From an uncultured Duncaniella sp. (lineage in GTDB: Bacteria; Bacteroidota; Bacteroidia; Bacteroidales; Muribaculaceae), in assembly GCA_910587515.1 (NCBI GenBank), contig CAJULW010000023.1, positions 1 to 12,270 on the forward strand: a stretch of 12,270 nt of DNA, written 5' to 3'. Shown here piece by piece: positions 6,897-12,270 of this stretch. A model generated the notes under the pieces. That model searched no databases. It saw only the letters and a program-made list of their open reading frames with translations, and had not been told where the DNA came from. The position numbers were made by a program, and so were the translations under genes. Numbering within the stretch: the stretch's first letter is position 1; each line of letters begins with the position of its first letter.

Positions 6897-7370
6897 TCAG
6901 AAGTCCATTCGATTGAAAGCGACCATCTTGAGAGCGGTTTCGGCCGCTTCTGCTCCCTTATTGCCGAGCGCACCGCCCGCACGGTCGAGAGCCTGACTCT
7001 CCTCGTTGACGGTCAGAACACCGAATATAACCGGAATATCGCACTCAGCGTTGAGCGAGGTAACACCCTGGGTAACGCTCTGGCATACATAATCGAAATG
7101 AGGGGTGTCACCTTTAATGACGCATCCTATGACTATCACTGCGTCGAAGCAACCGCTCTCTATTAGTTTAGAGGCAGCGAAAGTAAGCTCTACGGCACCC
7201 GGGACATCGACAATCTCTATATCCTCGTCAGCCAGGCCATTGTTGCGGAGAACACTTACAGCCCCGTCGCGGAGCACAGAAGTTATATGGCCGTTCCATT
7301 CGGCTACCGCAATGGCGATTCTTACGTTTTCAAGCTCAGGGAGAGCACTCTGTGGTGTAAACTGTGACAC
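6897..7370 (-). CDS. ribH: 6,7-dimethyl-8-ribityllumazine synthase
   Basis: The enzyme condenses 5-amino-6-ribitylaminouracil with 3,4-dihydroxy-2-butanone 4-phosphate, the penultimate step of riboflavin synthesis, usually as a 60-subunit or pentameric assembly. The 157 residues contain the family motifs: A-E-W-N (23-26), V-P-G-A-V-E-L (56-62), G-C-V-I-K-G-D-T-P-H-F-D-Y (82-94) with the proton-donor His91, and R130 before A-G-G-x-x-G-N-K-G, which binds the phosphate. Length is normal. The start codon is GTG; I see no in-frame ATG in the 36-base gap before it, and later starts would remove the first strand. No other riboflavin gene is in the window. It sits between a TPR-like gene and the DUF2851 gene in a same-strand run with gaps of 36 and 40 bases, so its expression is probably tied to theirs. 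Confidence 0.95.
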   Translation of the reverse strand: MSQFTPQSALPELENVRIAIAVAEWNGHITSVLRDGAVSVLRNNGLADEDIEIVDVPGAVELTFAASKLIESGCFDAVIVIGCVIKGDTPHFDYVCQSVTQGVTSLNAECDIPVIFGVLTVNEESQALDRAGGALGNKGAEAAETALKMVAFNRMDF

Positions 7371-7406
7371 TTTTAATTCCGGTTTAATATTGTTTTTTTC
7401 AATTGC

Positions 7407-8423
7407 TTATTTCGGGAAAACCTTATGCCACAAGCCGAGAATATCGAGCGATGAACTACGGGCGTTGTACAGGATATCGACTATCCTGCGATGCTCGTCG
7501 TCAGCATTTATTTTCGTAGCCTTGTGGAGCATGGTGTTAAGCAGATGTATTCCCTTGTCTTTCATCGCGCTTATACGCAACATCGACTCACCCAGCGCGA
7601 TCGACAGTCTGAGCTGACGTAAACTGAAGGATGTCTCGATCTTTGTCATATACTTCAATGCGCGACTATAGTACTGCATGGCCTCACGGTGACGTCCCAT
7701 CTGTGCAAGCGTATCACCCTCGGACGTTATGGATTCCACCAGCCTGTCGGCCGCCTCATCCACTCCGGCGCTGACCATCTGCAGATAGGTCGACGTCGCT
7801 GCCTGATAATGAGCCAAAAGCTCTGCCTGACGTATGCGGTTACGATATGTGGCCGTAGCCGCGTTCAAAGCCATCAAATGAGCAGAAGCATAACGCTCGG
7901 GATCGTTTTTGGCAAGACGCTCGAAAATTTTAAGCGACTTTCCGAGCTCACGTTCGGCTTGTTTGTACTCTTTGCGCTGAGTATGAAGATAAGCAATATC
8001 ATAAAGCAACGCACCGAGTATCTCAAGAAAAGGTTCGTCTTTGCGCTTGGGTTCCTGCGACAGGAGAGTGAGAGTGGCGGCAGCTGTAGACATCGCTCCA
8101 TCCGTATTCTCACTCTCGATATATAGAGCCGTAAGTATCTGCATCAAGGCTGCGTGTATGTCGAGCAGATGACGTTCTTCATCTCCCGAACGGTTTATCA
8201 GAGCGTCAATCTCACATAAACCGCGTACAGCACGGTCGATCTCCCCGCGCTCGACCATCTCGATGGCCGCGGTACGCAAGAAATCATAAGCGGTATTGAA
8301 TTCCACCGCGCCTATCGCGTGACGCAGCTCCGACATAGACCGGTTGCGCCTCATAAGCGAACGCAATGGGGCTATATCGGTGGTCGGCCTTGAAAACACG
8401 GGTTCTAAAGATATCGCTTTCAT
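7407..8423 (-). CDS. TPR-like helical repeat protein
   Basis: This 338-residue protein appears wholly alpha-helical. At least two segments fit the tetratricopeptide pattern of small residues at fixed spacing: about 134-170 (A-L-L-Y-D-I-A-Y-L, then Y-K-Q-A-E-R-E-L) and about 228-262 (S-E-G-D-T-L-A-Q-M-G, then R-E-A-M-Q-Y-Y-S-R-A-L). A weaker one may lie at 43-78. There is no signal peptide or membrane segment, so it is probably cytoplasmic, and no catalytic domain is visible. Such proteins usually act as protein-binding scaffolds; the partner is unknown. It starts 61 bases after the PfkB-like gene and ends 36 bases before ribH. I recall TPR genes next to ribH in other Bacteroidales, but cannot check this here. 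Confidence 0.75.
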   Translation of the reverse strand: MKAISLEPVFSRPTTDIAPLRSLMRRNRSMSELRHAIGAVEFNTAYDFLRTAAIEMVERGEIDRAVRGLCEIDALINRSGDEERHLLDIHAALMQILTALYIESENTDGAMSTAAATLTLLSQEPKRKDEPFLEILGALLYDIAYLHTQRKEYKQAERELGKSLKIFERLAKNDPERYASAHLMALNAATATYRNRIRQAELLAHYQAATSTYLQMVSAGVDEAADRLVESITSEGDTLAQMGRHREAMQYYSRALKYMTKIETSFSLRQLRLSIALGESMLRISAMKDKGIHLLNTMLHKATKINADDEHRRIVDILYNARSSSLDILGLWHKVFPK

Positions 8424-8484
8424 TTTGTAGATATGTCAATATGGTAGCATACAATCGTGCCGGTTCCAAGCGAGCCCATCTCGC

Positions 8485-9348
8485 TCAGCGCAGACAGGGA
8501 TGACAAACAGAGGAAGCTAGCTCGCTATGAGCCACCTCGTTACCTAAAGCCATGATATCGTCAGCGTCGCGTCTGCCTTCGGCAAGTGCGCGCACTATAC
8601 CGGCAAGCGCTCCGGTGCTCCACTGAAAATCCGTGTTGTCGCTCGGATGGCATTGCAACGTCCAGGATTGATCACCGTCAAAAAAACGCATCGTCTTGGA
8701 CGCAGGGTCGAGATGAAGAAAACGTCGGCAATAAAACAGCAGATGATCTTTGAAAACCGCCTCTGCGTCTTTGCCATCGAAAATGGCCCGTATATCAGCA
8801 TCGCGCCCAACCACGAGATCAGCAATCTCAAGATTGTCAAAAACATGAGGCATAACACGTGTTATACGCGGAACCTGATACGACTCGAAATACGGGAGAT
8901 AGACAAGGTAAGCCTTGCGAGCCTTGGCATGACACAACAGATCCAACAGACGTTGGTGATCCCGCTCTTCGAGACACATATAGGATCCGTAGACAACGAT
9001 ATCCCCCTCGTCTATGCGCGGCCATACAGCGTTTACCGGCTCTTCTGGATAACGGCTGTAGTCCACAGCCGACGCAGCGTCGCCCTCCGGAAATATTCTC
9101 ACAGGGCTCACTCCTTCGGTGAAGCGGTCGATCGAATCGGAACCTACACCGGAGTCGGAGAGATATCTGACTATATGGTCTCCGACGGCTCCCGCGGCCG
9201 CCTCTCCCACCCATGAGACAGGTAGCCGCATACGACCGTCTATGACAGCTGCGTTCACAGCCCAGTCACCGACACCGGTGACCGCCCGACCGTCAGCGAG
9301 AAGAGAGATATTCAATGCCAGTTCCCCGATGTAGACCGCTTTATTCAT
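8485..9348 (-). CDS. PfkB/ribokinase-like protein lacking the catalytic Asp
   Basis: The 287 residues follow the ribokinase fold: an N-terminal strand, a substrate-binding segment with G-D-W-A-V-N-A at about 27-33, V-S-W-V-G-E-A at 44-50, and the closing segment N-L-E-I-A-D-L-V-V-G. The second PfkB signature should contain G-A-G-D with the catalytic Asp. Here the region at 239-250 reads T-D-F-Q-W-S-T-G-A-L-A-G, so the Asp is absent, either by substitution (position of Thr245) or by a small deletion. The D-P-N-F-R type motif also appears as L-P-Y-F-E (151-155). A pseudokinase or a protein with altered chemistry is therefore likely. Its ATG overlaps the kdsD-like stop by ATGA, so the two are translationally coupled. 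A regulatory or binding role towards the isomerase is inference; a still-active sugar kinase is the alternative. Confidence 0.75.
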   Translation of the reverse strand: MNKAVYIGELALNISLLADGRAVTGVGDWAVNAAVIDGRMRLPVSWVGEAAAGAVGDHIVRYLSDSGVGSDSIDRFTEGVSPVRIFPEGDAASAVDYSRYPEEPVNAVWPRIDEGDIVVYGSYMCLEERDHQRLLDLLCHAKARKAYLVYLPYFESYQVPRITRVMPHVFDNLEIADLVVGRDADIRAIFDGKDAEAVFKDHLLFYCRRFLHLDPASKTMRFFDGDQSWTLQCHPSDNTDFQWSTGALAGIVRALAEGRRDADDIMALGNEVAHSELASSVCHPCLR

Positions 9349-9965
9349 AAATCAGATTCCTTTCGTGACATATAACCGAGATAGCCCCCGTGGTGACGCT
9401 TGGCATAGTCCGCGGAGGTAAAACCAATCAGGCGCATCACGTTGACGACCAAGACATCACCTATGACCGTCATGACGGTTGTCGATGTGGTCGGGGTGAG
9501 TCCGAGCGGACATACCTCCGGTGTGCCACCGGTCAGAAGTGTAACATCCGTCACGCGCGTTAGTTCACTGTTGGGATTGCCGGTAATCACGATCATCGGC
9601 ACTTGCGGATAGAGATTCTTGGTAAGAGTGACAAGCTCAAGCACCTCGCGCGTACGTCCGGAATTGGAAATAAGAAGCATGACGTCCTGAGGCTGAAGGA
9701 CTCCAAGATCACCGTGCTGAGCCTCGCTCGGATGCAGACTTACAGCCGGAGTCCCGGTCGATGAGAATGTCGTGGCTATATTCATCGCGATCTGTCCAGC
9801 CTTGCCCATGCCGGCTGTCACAAGTTTCCCTCCACGACGGTGGACATGCTCTATGATGAGTTCGACAGCCTTGTCGTAGGCCGGTGAATACGGGATCGAG
9901 CGCAGGGCCGACGCTTCAGCGTCGAGAATATCCTGCATTGATTCCTTTATGCTTATATCCTGCAT
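9345..9965 (-). CDS. kdsD: Arabinose-5-phosphate isomerase, SIS domain only
   Basis: The KpsF/GutQ-family enzyme interconverts ribulose 5-phosphate and arabinose 5-phosphate, the precursor of Kdo in lipopolysaccharide. The 206 residues form one SIS domain: G-M-G-K-A-G (52-57, with Lys55), H-P-S-E-A-Q-H-G-D-L-G (78-88), S-N-S-G-R-T (100-105), P-E-V-C-P-L-G-L-x-P-T-T-S-T (149-162) and H191-H192-G-G, which corresponds to the H-P-G-G of E. coli KdsD containing its catalytic His. The tandem CBS domains of the 328-residue E. coli enzyme are missing, as is known for some Bacteroides homologues. The start at 9965 lies about 29 bases from a good -7 element. The gene is first in the minus-strand cluster and overlaps the next gene by 4 bases. 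Other SIS-family sugar isomerases are possible but less likely given the motifs. Confidence 0.85.
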   Translation of the reverse strand: MQDISIKESMQDILDAEASALRSIPYSPAYDKAVELIIEHVHRRGGKLVTAGMGKAGQIAMNIATTFSSTGTPAVSLHPSEAQHGDLGVLQPQDVMLLISNSGRTREVLELVTLTKNLYPQVPMIVITGNPNSELTRVTDVTLLTGGTPEVCPLGLTPTTSTTVMTVIGDVLVVNVMRLIGFTSADYAKRHHGGYLGYMSRKESDL

Positions 9966-9993
9966 TGGCTTGCTGTAAATGGTTTAGTTTCGG

Positions 9994-10001
9994 CAAAATT
10001 A
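9994..10001 (-). promoter_or_regulatory. -7 promoter element of the kdsD operon
   Basis: On the minus strand this reads TAATTTTG, matching TAnnTTTG, and lies 29 bases before the kdsD-like start. The candidate -33 element is TTTC (plus-strand GAAA at 10021-10024), 19 bases upstream, one mismatch from TTTG. Confidence 0.6.
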
Positions 10002-10007
10002 AACAAA

Positions 10008-10024
10008 TTTCACTGACCGTGAAA
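10008..10024. repeat. Dyad TTTCAC-N5-GTGAAA between divergent promoters
   Basis: TTTCAC (10008-10013) is the inverted complement of GTGAAA (10019-10024), and similarity extends outwards (AAA before, GAAATTT after). It lies midway between the facing -7 elements of kdsD and dapB and could be an operator shared by both, though AT-rich symmetry by chance is possible. Confidence 0.4.
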
Positions 10025-10034
10025 GAAATTTTTC

Positions 10035-10042
10035 TAATTTTG
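10035..10042 (+). promoter_or_regulatory. -7 promoter element of dapB
   Basis: TAATTTTG matches TAnnTTTG and lies 28 bases before the dapB ATG, giving a leader of about 20 bases. No good TTTG is seen at the expected -33 distance; TTTC at 10008-10011 is 23 bases upstream. Confidence 0.6.
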
Positions 10043-10070
10043 CAGTTAAAACCATATAAGCAGACAGATT

Positions 10071-10862
10071 ATGAAAATTGCACTCATAGGATACGGGAAA
10101 ATGGGTCACGCCATAGAGCGCATAGCCCTCGAACGGGGTCACGATATAGTGTCGGTGATCGACGCTGGCAATACCGCCGACTTTGAAAGCGAAGCCTTCG
10201 CTTCGGCCGACGCGGCTATCGAATTCACCACACCGTCGACGGCTCCCGCCAACGTCATGCGGGCAGCATCGCACGGAGTTCCGGTGGTATGCGGATCCAC
10301 AGGATGGGCAGCTTCGCGCGATGAAGTCGAGAGGCATGTGACCGAAGCCGGAGGAGCACTCCTGGCATCGAGCAATTTCTCGCTCGGTGTCTATGTGTTC
10401 AACATTGTCAACCGTAAACTCGCGTCCCTCATGAGCCACCTGCCGCAATACAGACCGCAAATGTACGAAACCCACCACGTCCACAAGCTCGACCATCCGT
10501 CAGGCACTGCCATCACCCTGGCCGAAGGGATCATAGCTGAAAACAGTCGGGTGAACGCATGGGGCGACCAAGGCATGGTCAACGTTGACGAAAGCAATGC
10601 CTCTCTATCGCCTCGACAGATAGCGGAGACTATCGAAAAACCGGCTATGCCAGACACGACGCTCCCCATATTGAGCCTTCGCGAAGGGGAAGTACCAGGC
10701 ACACACACAATCAGTTGGGACTCCCCCGTCGACAATATCGAAATAACCCACCGCGCCAAAAGCCGCGACGGGTTCGCTCTCGGAGCTGTCATGGCCGCTG
10801 AATGGATAGCAGGCAAAAAAGGTATTTTCTCCATAGACGACATGATGTCGGATATTTTATAA
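10071..10862 (+). CDS. dapB: 4-hydroxy-tetrahydrodipicolinate reductase
   Basis: The enzyme reduces 4-hydroxy-tetrahydrodipicolinate with NAD(P)H in the diaminopimelate/lysine pathway, needed for peptidoglycan. Visible motifs are the nucleotide-binding G-Y-G-K-M-G (7-12), Asp31 at the end of the second strand, E-F-T-T-P (51-55), C-G-S-T-G-W (74-79), S-S-N-F-S-L-G-V (100-107), and the active-site block E-T-H-H-V-H-K-L-D-H-P-S-G-T-A (133-147), with His135 and Lys139 in the positions of E. coli H159 and K163. At 263 residues it is of usual length. The acidic Asp31 is compatible with NADH use. It is divergent from the kdsD cluster, and lepB follows after 114 bases on the same strand, an order I associate with Bacteroidales. 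Confidence 0.95.
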   Translation: MKIALIGYGKMGHAIERIALERGHDIVSVIDAGNTADFESEAFASADAAIEFTTPSTAPANVMRAASHGVPVVCGSTGWAASRDEVERHVTEAGGALLASSNFSLGVYVFNIVNRKLASLMSHLPQYRPQMYETHHVHKLDHPSGTAITLAEGIIAENSRVNAWGDQGMVNVDESNASLSPRQIAETIEKPAMPDTTLPILSLREGEVPGTHTISWDSPVDNIEITHRAKSRDGFALGAVMAAEWIAGKKGIFSIDDMMSDIL

Positions 10863-10976
10863 TCCCACACCACTCCAAGTCTAAGGGCAACACCTTTCTT
10901 CTTTATCAACAGACAATCAGGTTATAATATCTCTAACTTCAGGAAGTCGTTCCGACTTTCTCTCTCAACGCACTCA

Positions 10977-12270
10977 ATGACAGACAATAAAAATAACAAA
11001 GAAAAATTTGCCGACGGTTTCCGCCGCAGGGTGACCGACAATAAACCGTCAAGATGGGTCAGATTCGGCATCGTGTCGCTAATCTTCTTTCTTTGGGTAG
11101 CATGGCTCGGAAACTGGTGGGTAGGCCTGCTGTGGTTCCTGCTTTTCGACATATATATCACAGGCTATATACCTCTGACATGGTGGAAAAAATCGAAAAG
11201 TTCCATCGTAAGAGCCGTGATGAGTTGGGTGGACGCGATCGTCTACGCTCTCATACTCGTATATTTCGTTTTCACCTTCATAGGACAGAATTACCAAATA
11301 CCGTCGTCCTCGCTTGAAAAATCACTCCTTGTTGGCGACTACCTGTGGGTCAACAAAATGGCCTACGGACCGCGTGTGCCTATGACACCGGTCCATTTCC
11401 CTTTGGTCCAGAACACTTTTCCTATAATAAACAGCAAATCATATCTCGACCGTCCGCAATGGGACTACAAACGTCTCAAAGGGCTTGGCAAAGTAGAACG
11501 CGGTGACATTGTAGTGTTCAACTTCCCGGCAGGCGACACTGTCGCCACCAAGGTACAGAATCCCGATTATTACACTCTCGTCAAAATGTACGGCAAACAA
11601 GCTCTCCTTGACAATCCGCAGACATTCGGTGAGGTGATATACCGTCCGGTTGACCGTCGCGAGAATTATGTGAAACGCGCTGTGGGACTTCCAGGCGACA
11701 GGCTGAAGATCACCGACGGAATCATCAGCATAAACGGTATAGTGACGGAACAACCGGAGAACGCGCAGTTCAACTATTATTTCCAACTCCGCGATGGACG
11801 AATGGACGAGGAAAAATGGAACACCCTCGGCATAGCCAACGACGACCGTCACGAAGTTCCCGTCACCCCTGAAGACATCCCTGGACTTAAGATGCTCGGT
11901 TTTACGGTCAATCCTGACGGAAGCGTACCGGCCATATACGCGTCGCCTCTGACCCAGGCTATGGTCAAGGCTCTTGAAGAGAATCCGGCTGTGGCCAAAG
12001 TGATGAAAATGCCGGCTCCAAAAGGAGAGATGCTATTTCCCGACGGTATAAGCTCCGACTGGACAAGAGCTGACTATGGAGAGCTTCTCATACCATACAA
12101 AGGCATGAAGCTAAAGATGGGCCCGAGGGCATGGAAGATCTACGGACGCGCCATAAGAGACTACGAGGGCAATAACGACGCAGTCTTTAAGGACGGCAAA
12201 CTTTACATCGACGGCAAGACACAGGACACTTATACATTCCGCATGGACTACTATTTCATGATGGGCGACA
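10977..12270 (+). CDS. lepB: Type I signal peptidase, 3' end outside window
   Basis: The frame stays open from ATG 10977 to the window end (431 codons). Signal peptidase I removes signal peptides from exported proteins at the inner membrane. Three hydrophobic segments are seen at about residues 30-44, 47-63 and 85-103, followed by I-P-S-S-S-L-E (108-114) with the likely nucleophile Ser112, then V-G-D-Y-L. The general base is Lys233 in N-Y-V-K-R-A-V-G-L-P-G-D. The window ends within M-M-G-D, the start of the conserved MGDN box. The residue after the nucleophile is Leu rather than the Met seen in E. coli. About 120 residues separate the Ser and Lys boxes, and about 190 lie between the Lys box and the MGD box; these insertions make it much larger than the E. 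coli enzyme and, as I recall, are common in Bacteroidales. No clear promoter is seen in the 114-base gap after dapB, so co-transcription is possible. Confidence 0.93.
   Translation, partial: MTDNKNNKEKFADGFRRRVTDNKPSRWVRFGIVSLIFFLWVAWLGNWWVGLLWFLLFDIYITGYIPLTWWKKSKSSIVRAVMSWVDAIVYALILVYFVFTFIGQNYQIPSSSLEKSLLVGDYLWVNKMAYGPRVPMTPVHFPLVQNTFPIINSKSYLDRPQWDYKRLKGLGKVERGDIVVFNFPAGDTVATKVQNPDYYTLVKMYGKQALLDNPQTFGEVIYRPVDRRENYVKRAVGLPGDRLKITDGIISINGIVTEQPENAQFNYYFQLRDGRMDEEKWNTLGIANDDRHEVPVTPEDIPGLKMLGFTVNPDGSVPAIYASPLTQAMVKALEENPAVAKVMKMPAPKGEMLFPDGISSDWTRADYGELLIPYKGMKLKMGPRAWKIYGRAIRDYEGNNDAVFKDGKLYIDGKTQDTYTFRMDYYFMMGD

Noticed and set aside
6857..6982. Upstream extension of DUF2851 into ribH
   Set aside because: The extra 42 residues are read across the ribH 3' end, and the family N-terminal motif starts just after ATG 6856.
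8469..8485. Hairpin AGCGAG-N5-CTCGCT after the PfkB-like gene
   Set aside because: No T run follows on the minus strand, and the stem is only 6 bp; it does not clearly separate the operon.
10883..10900. Possible terminator after dapB
   Set aside because: Only about four base pairs form (AAGG/CCTT) with a pyrimidine-rich tail; too weak to call.
1..12270. Mobile elements, CRISPR arrays, phage genes or a toxin-antitoxin system
   Set aside because: No direct repeat arrays, transposase, integrase or toxin-like proteins were seen; gene content is core metabolism and envelope functions. The tRNA could serve as an attachment site, but no integrase or repeated 3' tRNA end is visible.

Overview
The window reads as chromosomal DNA from a Bacteroidota, most likely order Bacteroidales and possibly Muribaculaceae-like; the family is a guess. 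The evidence is promoter elements of the Bacteroides type (TAnnTTTG at -7), the lack of Shine-Dalgarno sequences before genes, a dapB-lepB neighbourhood, a single-SIS-domain arabinose-5-phosphate isomerase, a DUF2851 gene, and paired DUF3857/transglutaminase-type exported proteins. No mobile element, CRISPR array or prophage was seen.

Left part (+ strand, 1-5064): a tRNA-Ala(GGC) with a strong terminator, then a Crp/Fnr-family regulator whose promoter overlaps that terminator. Next is a probable two-gene operon for exported proteins. The first has a complete Cys-His-Asp transglutaminase triad. The second looks like a paralogue in which all three catalytic positions are changed. A perfect 14-bp palindrome close to the E. 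coli CRP consensus lies upstream of this operon, at an activator-like distance from its -7 element. The adjacent regulator has a CRP-like recognition helix (RETxxR).

Middle (5065-5701): a hairpin terminator whose loop carries a promoter-like -7 motif, then a small unrecognised basic protein. The 3' end of its gene overlaps the 3' end of the opposing gene by 126 bp.

Minus-strand cluster (9965 down to 5576): kdsD-like isomerase, PfkB-like protein lacking the catalytic Asp (coupled by an ATGA overlap), TPR-like helical protein, ribH (riboflavin synthesis) and a DUF2851 protein. Spacings are short, so this is a likely operon joining Kdo/LPS precursor synthesis, riboflavin synthesis and unknown functions.

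Right part (+ strand, 10071-12270): dapB (lysine/diaminopimelate synthesis), divergent from kdsD across about 105 bp containing two facing -7 elements and a central dyad. It is followed by a type I signal peptidase gene cut by the window end.

Most of the window is core metabolism and envelope biogenesis. The most interesting signals are the regulator/operator pair, the enzyme/pseudoenzyme transglutaminase pair, and the isomerase/pseudokinase pair. No clearly new defence or mobile system was found.
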